Of a DNA stretch of 64,000 nucleotides, positions 16,198-24,611 are shown piece after piece. The stretch is from Bdellovibrio sp. SKB1291214 (GTDB lineage Bacteria > Bdellovibrionota > Bdellovibrionia > Bdellovibrionales > Bdellovibrionaceae). Position 1 is the first letter of the stretch; every line of letters begins with the position of its first letter. Under the pieces are notes generated by a model, which had not been told where the DNA came from, did not search any database, and saw only the letters and a list, made by a program, of their open reading frames with translations. The position numbers and the translations under genes were made by a program. The DNA lies in the NCBI RefSeq assembly GCF_002209355.2, contig NZ_CP106855.1:806001-870000 (forward strand), read 5' to 3'.

Positions 16198-17419
16198 TTT
16201 TAGCGCCCGATGCTTCCAAAGCACGTTTGATTCTTTCAACGTGCTCGATACTTGTAGTTTCAAGAACAAAATCAATACGGGTTTCACGCAAAGACAATCC
16301 TTGGGAAACACGGTCATGACGAACTTCAAGGACATTGGCTTTTTCAGTGGCGATAACTTGAGTCAGGTTGCTTAAGTTTCCAGGCAAATCATCCACGATC
16401 ACAGACAGCTCACATAGTTTTCCGCGCAGGGCCTGACCGCGATCAATGATTTTGCTTACGATATTCAAATCGATGTTGCCACCGCTGATAATCACGCAAC
16501 ATTTTTTTCCCAGATCAAGCCCGCGATGCATGGCCGCTGCCATGGCTGCTGCGCCTGAACCTTCTGCAACTGTTTTTGCACGCTCCATTAAGAACACGAT
16601 CGCTTCTGCGATTTCGTCATCACTGACAGTCACAACTTGATCAACATATTTCGAAATAAAACTATCATAGATCACTTGCGAGGGATTTTTGATCGCGATC
16701 CCGTCAGCAATAGTTGCCGCACGTTTCTTTTTTTGATCCGGAGTTTGTTTATTGTAAAGACAAGCCATCCCCGGGGAACGATCACTCTGCACACCGATCA
16801 CGCGAGTTTTCGGATTGAGCGTTTTGATCGCTAAGGCCATACCACTGATCAACCCGCCACCACCGATAGGAATTACAACCGTATCAAGATCTGGAACTTT
16901 CTCCATAATCTCGACACCGACGGTTCCTTGGCCCGCGATCACATGGGGATCTTGGTAAGGATGCACGAAGGTGTAGCCGTGCTCTTTTTCAAGCTTTTGT
17001 GCGTATTCGTAAGCTTCATCGTAAATTTCACCTTTCAGCACAACATTCGCACCATAAGAACGAGTCGCTGTTGCTTTGCTGATCGAACAATTTTCCGGCA
17101 TTACGATGGTCGATTTAACCCCCGCTAAGCGAGCTGACAGCGCCACCCCTTGCGCATGATTTCCGGCAGAGCTTGCCACCACGCCGCGAGCTTTTTCTTC
17201 AGCACTTAAGTTTGAAATTTTATTATAGGCACCACGGAATTTGAAACTTCCTGTGCGTTGAGTGTTTTCGAATTTTAAATACACTTCACTATTCAGTAAA
17301 TTGCTGGCGCTAATCGAATGGCTCATCTCCGTCGGGCTGATGATGTCTTTGATTAACTGGCGAGCCTTCTGAATATCTTCAAAAGTTACTGTCATCGATT
17401 TTTGCATCGAGTTTGGCAT
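16190..17419 (-). CDS. ilvA: Threonine dehydratase (threonine ammonia-lyase) with ACT domain
   Basis: 409 residues. A PLP fold type II enzyme that turns threonine into 2-oxobutanoate and ammonia. The PLP lysine is in GSFKFRGAYN (about residue 60); SSAGNHAQGVA, IPIGGGGLISG and EGSGAAAMAA are the other cofactor blocks. A C-terminal ACT domain (about 330-409, LSVIVDDLPGNLSNL) suggests allosteric control; this short form with one ACT domain is the kind often involved in breakdown or isoleucine supply. GGAG lies 11 bases before ATG 17419; ATGs at 17407 and 17395 are possible too. No ilv neighbours are seen. Confidence 0.94.
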   Translation of the reverse strand: MPNSMQKSMTVTFEDIQKARQLIKDIISPTEMSHSISASNLLNSEVYLKFENTQRTGSFKFRGAYNKISNLSAEEKARGVVASSAGNHAQGVALSARLAGVKSTIVMPENCSISKATATRSYGANVVLKGEIYDEAYEYAQKLEKEHGYTFVHPYQDPHVIAGQGTVGVEIMEKVPDLDTVVIPIGGGGLISGMALAIKTLNPKTRVIGVQSDRSPGMACLYNKQTPDQKKKRAATIADGIAIKNPSQVIYDSFISKYVDQVVTVSDDEIAEAIVFLMERAKTVAEGSGAAAMAAAMHRGLDLGKKCCVIISGGNIDLNIVSKIIDRGQALRGKLCELSVIVDDLPGNLSNLTQVIATEKANVLEVRHDRVSQGLSLRETRIDFVLETTSIEHVERIKRALEASGAKII

Positions 17420-17675
17420 ATGAAACGGAGCTCCTGCTTTGTTGGCCTACTTTCTTCCAAAACAAAGCACTGGGCAAGGGCCTTTCACTTTTTAATAACT
17501 CAGTGGAAACAGCGAAAAAACGGTCTAAATATACGTTTTCACTGGATATCTAGACTTTTCTTTATATTCACTAATCAAAATTATGTCGCATTTTTACCAA
17601 AATTTAGGCCGAAATACTCAAAACCACTCATGATTTCGCCTACAACACCGAAAAGTCCAGTAGAGGGGTATCATT

Positions 17676-18881
17676 TTGATTAAACGCCTAGGAATACTTC
17701 AGTACATAACGACAGCAATGCTGGTTTGGAGCTCTGCTTTCGCGCAGATCCCTGACGAGTTGAGCGAAGTCATTTTGACTGGAAATTTAAATGGCCGCTC
17801 CTCTGCCGACTTTTCCCAATCCGCTAGAAATATCAAAACGACAATCACGGCCGGTTCAAAAGGAACCGTGATTGAAACTCGTAAGATGAGAACGCCTGGT
17901 TCTTTTGGCGTTAAGATTCGCCTGACATCCGTTGGAAAAGGCAAAACGAAGGCCAAAGTGGGCGATGAAGTTTGGGTGTACTATAACAGGAAGAATCCAT
18001 GGATGCGTTTCCGTGATGCTCAAGATGCGGAAGTTCAGGACCCAACGGAAGCATTGAAAGCCGAAGCGCGCAGCAAAGGAGAAGGCATCCCTGCCCAACC
18101 AGAAGAAAACAGCAAAAGCATCGATCCCAACGAAGCCATGCCCAATACCGATCGCACTCAAACAGAAGCCGGCACCGGTGGCAATTGCACATTGACGAAT
18201 TCCTGCGGAAAAAACAATCCCGCAGACTTGCGTGATATCGCAGATAAAATCAAAGATGATCAAGCTGCCAAAGAAAAATCAGAAACTGCAAAAGCAAAAA
18301 AGGTCGTCGACGAACTGACTCAGAAAAAACCTGAGCAGGTTGTGTCCGCGGAAGCAAAACAAGACACTCCCCCCTTCGATAAGTATAAGAAACGCAACTA
18401 TACGATGACCGAAAACGAATGGAAGAACTTTCCAGAAGTGATGAAGTATTCAGAAAGCAAGAAGGTCGCTAAAACGATCAAATCAGCGATGGCAAACCGC
18501 GAGCCCAGCTTTACCAGCTATTGCTATCGCTATGTTAAACGCGCCTTGGTTTCAGGACAAAATATTTCGTATCCTCCGGGTGAACACGCAAAACAAGCTG
18601 TAGCTGATTTAAAACGACAAGGTTTTAAAAATTTGATGGACGCCCCTTATAAGGGCATCATCAAATCAGCTGATGATGCTCCGAAAGGAGCCATCGTTGT
18701 TTATGCGACGTCAGATAAAAGTCAATCTGGAGATATTCAGATCAAGATGGACTGGGGAAATGACGGCGGATATGTCAGCGACTTTTATAATCCGCGCAGT
18801 TTCTTAGAGTCGCCGAAAGCCCGGGACTTTGCTCGCAGAGGCAAACCATATAGAATTATTGGCGTGATGATTAAACCGTAG
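17676..18881 (+). CDS. Secreted protein: SH3-like domain plus CHAP-like C-terminal domain
   Basis: 401 residues with a TTG start at 17676, AGAGGGG in front. The signal peptide ends at FAQ (about 24). Residues 33-105 are an SH3-like domain nearly matching that at 5987 (LNGRSS..F....RNI.TT.T.G..G..IETRK.R..GSFG.KI, then DEVWVYY). A Lys/Glu-rich coiled-coil linker with NCTLTNSCG follows. The C-terminal domain (about 265-401) looks like a CHAP/NlpC-type amidase: YCYRYVKRAL would carry the catalytic Cys, with APKGAIVVY and GGYVSDFYNP as family features, but the usual GH of the histidine motif reads GDIQI. It may be a binding-only or altered enzyme. Operon with the next gene. Confidence 0.78.
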   Translation: MIKRLGILQYITTAMLVWSSAFAQIPDELSEVILTGNLNGRSSADFSQSARNIKTTITAGSKGTVIETRKMRTPGSFGVKIRLTSVGKGKTKAKVGDEVWVYYNRKNPWMRFRDAQDAEVQDPTEALKAEARSKGEGIPAQPEENSKSIDPNEAMPNTDRTQTEAGTGGNCTLTNSCGKNNPADLRDIADKIKDDQAAKEKSETAKAKKVVDELTQKKPEQVVSAEAKQDTPPFDKYKKRNYTMTENEWKNFPEVMKYSESKKVAKTIKSAMANREPSFTSYCYRYVKRALVSGQNISYPPGEHAKQAVADLKRQGFKNLMDAPYKGIIKSADDAPKGAIVVYATSDKSQSGDIQIKMDWGNDGGYVSDFYNPRSFLESPKARDFARRGKPYRIIGVMIKP

Positions 18882-18891
18882 GATGGGTCTT

Positions 18892-19383
18892 ATGAAAAAC
18901 GTATTAGTCTTAGCACTTCTCTTTTCATTGATTAGCTTTAAGGCCTTAGCAGTGTCTGCAGATGACTCATTAATGGAGTTAAAGACTGCGGAAAAGATTA
19001 TCGCGACTTTGCCAGACATGGGTGAATACAAGCCCAAGGATAAAGACAACGACAAGGTCGTAAAGGACCAAGACAAGGCCTTCAGAATTATTGAAGACGC
19101 AGTAAAGGCGTTTCAAGAATCTCCGGAAGATCAGCTTTTACTTGAACAGATTTTATTAGTGACATCCCAAATGAATAAAAAAGATCCCACTCGTTGGGGA
19201 TCTGAGTTGGTGTCTCCTCTGGTTGACAAAGACCGTCCCGAGTTTAAGAAAAATCCAGCCCTATTCAAAACACGCACAGAAAAAGTCGAGAAGGCCCTGA
19301 AAAAACTGCCACCCAAAGACGCGGCGGATTTAAAAAAATCCATTCAAAATGTCCTAAGAGAGCGACGCGAAGGAAATGGATAA
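18892..19383 (+). CDS. Small exported charged protein, partner of the SH3/CHAP-like protein
   Basis: 163 residues from ATG 18892 (AGGA seven bases upstream, inside the end of the preceding gene region). The signal peptide ends at ALAVSA. The mature part is highly charged, helical and free of cysteine, with KPKDKDNDKVVKDQDK early and a basic C-terminus. No known family. It is 10 bases after its upstream partner's stop. It has no sequence likeness to the small protein after the other SH3 module, so the two modules share architecture but not this partner. Confidence 0.78.
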   Translation: MKNVLVLALLFSLISFKALAVSADDSLMELKTAEKIIATLPDMGEYKPKDKDNDKVVKDQDKAFRIIEDAVKAFQESPEDQLLLEQILLVTSQMNKKDPTRWGSELVSPLVDKDRPEFKKNPALFKTRTEKVEKALKKLPPKDAADLKKSIQNVLRERREGNG

Positions 19384-19414
19384 TAAAAAAGGCAGCCGAG
19401 AAGCTGCCTTTTTT
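19384..19414. terminator. Bidirectional terminator shared with tpiA
   Basis: AAAAAAGGCAGC-CGAGAA-GCTGCCTTTTTT: 6-bp GC-rich stem extended by A-T pairs, with T-runs on both strands. It lies between the convergent 18892 gene and tpiA. Confidence 0.9.
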
Positions 19415-19436
19415 ACTTTAAAATTTCTTGTTTCGT

Positions 19437-20159
19437 TTAAACAGAAGCGATTTTTTGGAATGAATCCACTTCCAATGAAGCACCACCCACCAAGAAACCA
19501 CTGACATGAGCTTGCTTGATCAATTGAGCGGCGTTATCTGGTTTCACGCTGCCACCGTAAAGGATCGGCGCTGTGAAGCCCATCTTACTCAGAATATTGT
19601 AAACATCGGTGTGTGTCTCTGCTACTTGTTCAGGAGTTGCCACTTTACCGGTCCCAATCGCCCATACCGGCTCGTAAGCCACAACGATTGGTTTCGATTT
19701 GTCAGCCTTAGCCAAACCCAATAACAATTGAGTCTCAAGCACGCGGAACGTATGAGTCGCCTCTCGCTCTTGCAAAGTCTCACCAATGCACAACATCGGA
19801 GTAAGCCCCAGAGATTGAACATAAGCCACTTTATCGGCGATCAATGCATCCGTCTCCCCAAAGATAGAACGACGCTCGCTGTGACCGATCAGGATATAAG
19901 TGCCACCGATTTCTTTCACAACTGCTGCAGAATTTTCCCCTGTGAAAGCTCCCGAAGCCTGAGTATACGCATTCTGCACACCAAACTTGATCGCAGATCC
20001 TTTCACTGCCTCAGAAGCCGCCTCTAAAGAAATTGCAGGAGGGAAAAACACGATCTCTCCCGTTACAGAGCCCATCACCTCTTTGAACTTACCCAAAAAT
20101 GCACGAGTCTCCGCCGGAGTTTTAAAAAGCTTCCAATTACCAGCAAAAATCTTTTTCAT
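19437..20159 (-). CDS. tpiA: Triosephosphate isomerase
   Basis: 240 residues. It interconverts dihydroxyacetone phosphate and glyceraldehyde 3-phosphate. FAGNWKLFK holds the substrate lysine, IGHSERR the catalytic histidine, AYEPVWAIGTGKVAT the catalytic glutamate and flexible loop, and ILYGGSVKPDN and GFLVGGASL the phosphate-binding ends. ATG 20159 has GGGAG seven bases upstream; the longer frame to 20234 is not supported. Last gene of gap-pgk-tpiA, but a hairpin with a T-rich tail lies between pgk and tpiA, so it may have a separate or reduced transcript. Confidence 0.96.
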   Translation of the reverse strand: MKKIFAGNWKLFKTPAETRAFLGKFKEVMGSVTGEIVFFPPAISLEAASEAVKGSAIKFGVQNAYTQASGAFTGENSAAVVKEIGGTYILIGHSERRSIFGETDALIADKVAYVQSLGLTPMLCIGETLQEREATHTFRVLETQLLLGLAKADKSKPIVVAYEPVWAIGTGKVATPEQVAETHTDVYNILSKMGFTAPILYGGSVKPDNAAQLIKQAHVSGFLVGGASLEVDSFQKIASV

Positions 20160-20283
20160 AAAAAATCTCCCATCAAAAATTACAGCATCCTCATATACAC
20201 ACCCGGAACGGTTACTACCCGCATCAAAAAACATTCAACGGGAAGTAAAAACGCCCGATAACTGGAAAGCCAGAAACAAAAAT

Positions 20284-20349
20284 GGCCCCAAAAGGGGCAC
20301 ATCTTCTGCGCAATGCTATTTTTAGCAGACCGCTCAAGATCGAGCGGTC
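20284..20349 (-). terminator. Hairpins between pgk and tpiA (intra-operon terminator)
   Basis: Reading the minus strand: first a strong 8-bp stem GACCGCTC-GATCTT-GAGCGGTC (20349-20328), then GCTAAAAATAGC, then GCCCC-TTTT-GGGGC followed by CATTTTTG (about 20299-20280). The last element looks like a partial terminator that could lower tpiA expression relative to gap and pgk. Confidence 0.6.
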
Positions 20350-20362
20350 CTTGCGCCGAAAA

Positions 20363-21586
20363 CTATTCGTAATTGCTTGCAGGACGAACCTTCGTACGAA
20401 GGATTTCCAATCCTGGCAATTTATCACCTTGAAGGTATTCCAAAGACGCCCCACCACCCGTAGAGATGTGAGTCATCTGAGCTGCATAGCCAGACATTTC
20501 TGCCGCAGCTGCTGAATCACCACCACCCACGATTTTAGTAGCATTGGATTCAGCGATCGCTTTCGCAACGCCAAAAGTCCCTTTAGAGAAAGCAGGGTTT
20601 TCGAAAACGCCCATAGGGCCGTTCCAAAAAATAGTGCCGGCCTCTTTAAGAGCTGCCGAATAATTGCGGATCGTTTGAGGACCGATATCCAAAGCCATTT
20701 CGCCATCTGGAATCACAACGTCTTTTGTTGTGTGAGCATTGGCCACATCACCAAAAGCTTTCGTTGCAACGTGATCCACTGGAAGCAAGATCGTCTTATC
20801 GCGAGCTGCAATACGCTCGATCATCTCTTTGCAGTAGCGAACTTTGTCAGTCTCAACCAAAGAGTTACCAACAGACACGCCTTGTGCTTTCAAGAATGTG
20901 TAAGCCATTGCTCCACCGATGATGAAACCATCAACGATGTCCATCAACTTTTCGATCACAGGCATTTTGTCAGAAACTTTCGCACCACCCATGACCGCGA
21001 TGTAAGGGCGTTTTGGATTCATCAAAAGAGAATCCAGCATGTTGATTTCTTTTTCGATCAAGAAACCAATGCCTTTTTCTTTCATCACCGACGGCAACGC
21101 GTGAATCGTGGCGTGAGCACGGTGGGAAGCACCGAACGCGTCGTTGATATAGATCTCTGCATAGTTCGCGATTTTTTGTGCGAACTCGATAGAGTCTTTT
21201 GTTTCACCCGCTTCAAAACGAACGTTTTCAAGAAGGATCAATTGGTTCTTTTTCAAAGATGGCAGCAAGTGAACAGGAGCATCAGAATCTGGTTCTTCAA
21301 CCAAGATCACTTCTGCACTCAAAAGTTCTTGAAGACGTTTGGCAACAGGCTCCAAAGAGAACTCTTTATCGTCTTTAGTTTTAGGACGACCCAAGTGTGA
21401 AGCCATAACGATCTTCGCACCTTGTTCCATGCAATACTTAATTGTTGGCAAGGAAGCCGTGATACGGTTTTCATCCGTGATCTTGCCGTCTTCCATGGGA
21501 ACGTTCAGATCTAGGCGCAAGAAGACAACTTTGCCTTCCAACGCGAAATCACGAACGGTTTTAATACCTTTAAGACCTGCGCTCAT
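20363..21586 (-). CDS. pgk: Phosphoglycerate kinase
   Basis: 407 residues. It makes ATP from 1,3-bisphosphoglycerate. FLRLDLNVPMEDGKI, SHLGRPK, LLENVRFEAGE, NDAFGASHRAHA, YIAVMGGAKVSDK, FWNGPMGVFE and GGGDSAAA are the classic PGK blocks across both lobes. Length is usual (390-420). ATG 21586 follows the gap stop by 3 bases, with AAAGG about 11 bases upstream, so it is translated from the gap transcript. Hairpins follow before tpiA. Confidence 0.97.
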   Translation of the reverse strand: MSAGLKGIKTVRDFALEGKVVFLRLDLNVPMEDGKITDENRITASLPTIKYCMEQGAKIVMASHLGRPKTKDDKEFSLEPVAKRLQELLSAEVILVEEPDSDAPVHLLPSLKKNQLILLENVRFEAGETKDSIEFAQKIANYAEIYINDAFGASHRAHATIHALPSVMKEKGIGFLIEKEINMLDSLLMNPKRPYIAVMGGAKVSDKMPVIEKLMDIVDGFIIGGAMAYTFLKAQGVSVGNSLVETDKVRYCKEMIERIAARDKTILLPVDHVATKAFGDVANAHTTKDVVIPDGEMALDIGPQTIRNYSAALKEAGTIFWNGPMGVFENPAFSKGTFGVAKAIAESNATKIVGGGDSAAAAEMSGYAAQMTHISTGGGASLEYLQGDKLPGLEILRTKVRPASNYE

Positions 21587-21589
21587 TGA

Positions 21590-22597
21590 TTACAGACCTT
21601 TCGCAGCCATGTGCTTAAGAACGTCAACCATACGGTTCGAGAAACCAGTTTCGTTGTCGTACCAAGAAAGGACTTTCACCATACGAGGACCGACAGTCAT
21701 CGTGGATGCAAGGTCGACAATTGAAGAGAACTTGTTACCGTTGAAATCAACAGAAACCAATTCGTTCTTTTCACAAGCCAATACGCCTTTCAGAGCACCA
21801 TTAGAAGCCGCGATAAGTGCTTCATTCACTGCTTCTTTAGTTACGTCAGTTTTCGCAGTGAATGTGAAATCCACCAAAGATACGTTCGGAGTTGGAACGC
21901 GAACAGAAATACCGTCGATCTTACCTTTAAGCTCTGGCAATACCAATCCTACGTTTTTCGCAGCTCCCGTTGTTGTAGGGATCATGCTAACTGCCGCAGC
22001 ACGTGCACGGCGCATATCAGAGTGAGGAGCGTCCAAGATTTTTTGGTCGTTCGTGTAAGAGTGGATTGTCATCATTGTACCGTGCTCGATACCGAATTTT
22101 TCATTCAATACTTTTGCAAGAGGCGCCAAGCAGTTTGTTGTGCAAGATGCATTTGAAACGACGTGGTGTTTCGCTGGATCGTATGATTCGTGGTTGATAC
22201 CGTAAACCATCGTGATGTCGGCACCCTTTTCAGCAGGACCAGAAACCAAGACGCGTTTCGCGCCACCTTCGATGTGCTTCATGAAGTCTTCTTTGTTTTT
22301 GAATGCGCCAGAGCACTCAACAACGACGTCCACTCCCCAAGCTTTCCAAGGAACTTCGGCTGGATTGCGGAATTTTGTAACAGCGATCTTTTTGCCATTA
22401 ACGATGATGCTTTCAGCATCATGAGAAACGTCACCAGAGAAAGTGCCGTGTGCAGAGTCATACTTCAAAAGATGAGCATTCCCTTCAATGCTATCCAAAG
22501 AGTTAATACCTACGATATCGAACTGTTCGTGAGCCGCTCTGAAGAATACGCGACCGATACGACCAAAACCATTAATACCAATGCGAAGTTTTGCCAT
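21590..22597 (-). CDS. gap: Glyceraldehyde-3-phosphate dehydrogenase, type I
   Basis: 335 residues. NAD-dependent oxidation of glyceraldehyde 3-phosphate. INGFGRIGR at the N-terminus binds NAD; SNASCTTNCLAP holds the catalytic cysteine; the histidine is in MMTIHSYTNDQ; RRARAAAVSMIPTTTGAAK and SWYDNETGFSNRMVD complete the set. The next residue after the N-terminal helix suggests standard NAD use. ATG 22597 has AAGGAG seven bases upstream, better than the earlier in-frame start at 22624. First gene of the gap-pgk-tpiA operon. Confidence 0.97.
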   Translation of the reverse strand: MAKLRIGINGFGRIGRVFFRAAHEQFDIVGINSLDSIEGNAHLLKYDSAHGTFSGDVSHDAESIIVNGKKIAVTKFRNPAEVPWKAWGVDVVVECSGAFKNKEDFMKHIEGGAKRVLVSGPAEKGADITMVYGINHESYDPAKHHVVSNASCTTNCLAPLAKVLNEKFGIEHGTMMTIHSYTNDQKILDAPHSDMRRARAAAVSMIPTTTGAAKNVGLVLPELKGKIDGISVRVPTPNVSLVDFTFTAKTDVTKEAVNEALIAASNGALKGVLACEKNELVSVDFNGNKFSSIVDLASTMTVGPRMVKVLSWYDNETGFSNRMVDVLKHMAAKGL

Positions 22598-22646
22598 GAA
22601 TGAGCTCCTTGTTTTAAAACCCACTCAATATGGTCCCTTGAACGCT

Positions 22647-22684
22647 AAAAAGCCAGTCTAGACACCCCGTCCCGACTGGCTTTT
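22647..22684. terminator. Terminator upstream of gap (end of the glycine-zipper gene)
   Basis: AAAAGCCAGTC (22647-22657) and GACTGGCTTTT (22674-22684) form an 11-bp stem with a 16-base loop; both strands end in a T-run. It serves the minus-strand gene that stops at 22741. Confidence 0.75.
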
Positions 22685-22712
22685 ACGGCTATTTTACGCG
22701 ACTCAAAATCCT

Positions 22713-22731
22713 ACTCCGGCAGCGCTAGAGT
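22713..22731. repeat. Single REP-like palindrome, related to 1418-1465
   Basis: ACTCCGGC-AGC-GCTAGAGT: the left arm is identical to that of the rpsA palindrome, the right arm differs at two places (one still pairs as G-U). As at rpsA it lies just after a stop codon and before a terminator hairpin. Confidence 0.5.
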
Positions 22732-22740
22732 GTTAACAAG

Positions 22741-23727
22741 CTAGAAGCGTGAAACGTTGATATTTGGGTAGCCATCCAATGAGAACACAGACAATAGAAC
22801 ATCCGCATAACCACCCATGGATTCCAAGCGAACATCGATCGCTACAACACGGTCACCGCGGAAGAAGTTTTCAGACGTCGCACGGTCACCAGCGTATAAA
22901 GTGCCTCTGCTTTGAAGGCTGTACAGGGACATACGTTGACCGGATTGCATGTAAACTACTGCGTCATGAACGCGAGCACCGGCAGTCAGAACGCGAACTT
23001 CGATTTGATCCACAGCTTGTGGGTAAGCCAGACTTAAACGCACCCACTCCCCACCGCTACGACGAGTGATACTGGAAACCTGAACATCGGCTCGGTCATA
23101 ACGACCCCCTGGAGCTGGAGGCGGAGGTGTTGGACGTGGCGGGCGTGGACCCGGCCCAGGACGAGGCCCCGGATAACCTCCTCCATGACCTGGACGACCA
23201 CCGTTTCCACGGCCCCAGTTCATTTCAGAAGAACGTGATTCGTACCAGGAACCATCATCACGACGGCAAGCGATACCCTCGTTACGTTCTTGGCGACCAC
23301 GCATGTCGATGACACTGACGTACTGACGGCAGTATTCACCCGTGCGAGCATTGTAACCTTCTTGTACGGATTCAAATGAACCGCGAGCGCCTGAACGGGA
23401 ACCATAACGGCCTCCATCCCAGTCACAGTTGTCGCCAATGCGACCTTCCAAAGAGCGACGTTGAGCTTCGTTGTAAGCACGACGGTCGTTTTCTTCCATT
23501 TGGTTGCCCAATTTATTTCCGATCACTGAACCAGCGATAGCACCAATGATAGTCGCCGCCGTTTTACCGTTGCCTTTACCGAATCCAGAACCAGCGACTC
23601 CGCCGATCACTCCCCCGATAATTGTTCCGATATCACCTTTATCAAGACCGCCTGCGTGTGCCACGCTGGAAGCTTGTACAAGTGAAGTCATCAAGACTGC
23701 GCCCAAGATCATTTGTTTTCTATTCAT
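22741..23727 (-). CDS. Exported glycine-zipper protein with Pro/Gly linker and C-terminal beta domain
   Basis: 328 residues. The signal peptide ends near AHAGG. Residues 30-80 form a glycine zipper (GTIIGGVIGGVAGSGFG..., IIGAIAGSVIGNKLG), like the 17-kDa surface antigen/Lpp-type 2TM membrane anchors. Next is a Cys-containing region that may be disulfide-linked (NCDWDGG, EYCRQY, IACRRD), a Gly/Pro/Arg-rich linker (about 175-210), and a beta-sandwich-like C-terminus (VRLSLAYPQAVDQIEVRVLT, VVAIDVRLESMGGYADVLLSVFSL). It is probably an outer-membrane or periplasmic structural protein; no enzyme motif. ATG 23727 has AAGGGA eight bases upstream. It stands alone. Confidence 0.82.
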   Translation of the reverse strand: MNRKQMILGAVLMTSLVQASSVAHAGGLDKGDIGTIIGGVIGGVAGSGFGKGNGKTAATIIGAIAGSVIGNKLGNQMEENDRRAYNEAQRRSLEGRIGDNCDWDGGRYGSRSGARGSFESVQEGYNARTGEYCRQYVSVIDMRGRQERNEGIACRRDDGSWYESRSSEMNWGRGNGGRPGHGGGYPGPRPGPGPRPPRPTPPPPAPGGRYDRADVQVSSITRRSGGEWVRLSLAYPQAVDQIEVRVLTAGARVHDAVVYMQSGQRMSLYSLQSRGTLYAGDRATSENFFRGDRVVAIDVRLESMGGYADVLLSVFSLDGYPNINVSRF

Positions 23728-23866
23728 GTGGTTTCCCTTCGATCAGGTTTAAAAACTTCGAAATCGTACATTCCAAAGTTTGTGCCAACCGGTTCGGGGC
23801 CATACTGGCTCCGAATAATTTCAAAGGAAATAACAAATTTTGTAATCTGGAAATAAATGGTGACTC

Positions 23867-24502
23867 TTAGACAACGTACATCACAAGGCACAGGTACTGA
23901 CACATACTGCCGGTAATAACAAACAGATGCCAGATTCCATGACCGTGTTTGATCTTTTCATCGAACAAAAAGAAAACGAAACCAACGGCATAGGCTAAAA
24001 AGCCAAGCATGATCAACGCGAACCCCCATAAAGAGACTGCGTGATAAAGCTGACTCAATACCGGTATCACAGTGGCACTCATAATGACGTACAAGACGTT
24101 GCGCAAGGTGGCGCGCTTCGGTCTGCGGAACACTTCAAGATAAATTCCAATCAAAGCTAAAGTCCACACCACCAACAAGATGGAATACCCAGCCATGCCA
24201 CTGATCGCAAGAATCATATAGGGAGTATAGTTGCCGGCGATTTTAAAATAGATCCCGATGTAATCCAAACGTTGAAACATTCTTTTCTCTTCACCGTGTG
24301 CCGAGTGATAAAGCACCGAGATGATGTAGATCAGGACAGTTGAAACACCGTATATCGTAAATGTAATTATGCGTGAAATGTCGTGTCGAGCCACCGCTAA
24401 ATGGAGCAAAAAACAAACACTCACAAAAGCAATCAAGCCCCCCAGCAAGTGACTAAAAGTATTAAATTTTTCGCCGTGCTGCACAGATAAAAAACGTTCC
24501 AC
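23867..24502 (-). CDS. Hemolysin III family (PAQR/YqfA-like) integral membrane protein
   Basis: 211 residues with seven predicted membrane helices. Family metal-site features: NTFSHLLGG in the first helix, YHSAHG after helix 2, RLDYIGIYFKIAGNYTP, and HGHGIWHLF near the end, so the histidines that bind zinc in PAQR proteins are present. Despite the name, most bacterial members are not shown to lyse cells and may be membrane hydrolases or regulators of membrane lipids. The start is GTG at 24502 with AAGGT seven bases upstream. Divergent from the trypsin lipoprotein gene, about 110 bases apart. Confidence 0.9.
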   Translation of the reverse strand: MERFLSVQHGEKFNTFSHLLGGLIAFVSVCFLLHLAVARHDISRIITFTIYGVSTVLIYIISVLYHSAHGEEKRMFQRLDYIGIYFKIAGNYTPYMILAISGMAGYSILLVVWTLALIGIYLEVFRRPKRATLRNVLYVIMSATVIPVLSQLYHAVSLWGFALIMLGFLAYAVGFVFFLFDEKIKHGHGIWHLFVITGSMCQYLCLVMYVV

Positions 24503-24611
24503 TTTTCTACCTTAAAACTGATAACTAAAGGGTTGCAAGCACTTCGCGTCGACGCGACCAAAATTTTCGATTTGTGTTGCCAAGGGCCGAGGCTTGGATA
24601 AATTCCGCGCT

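Noticed and set aside
20675-22025. Long plus-strand open frames (241 and 228 codons) opposite pgk and gap
   Set aside because: They lie opposite highly conserved glycolytic genes, have no ribosome site and give no sensible protein; they come from the codon bias of the true strand.
23867-24502. A true cytolysin because of the hemolysin III name
   Set aside because: It is a seven-helix PAQR-like membrane protein; members are named for history and most are not shown to lyse cells.
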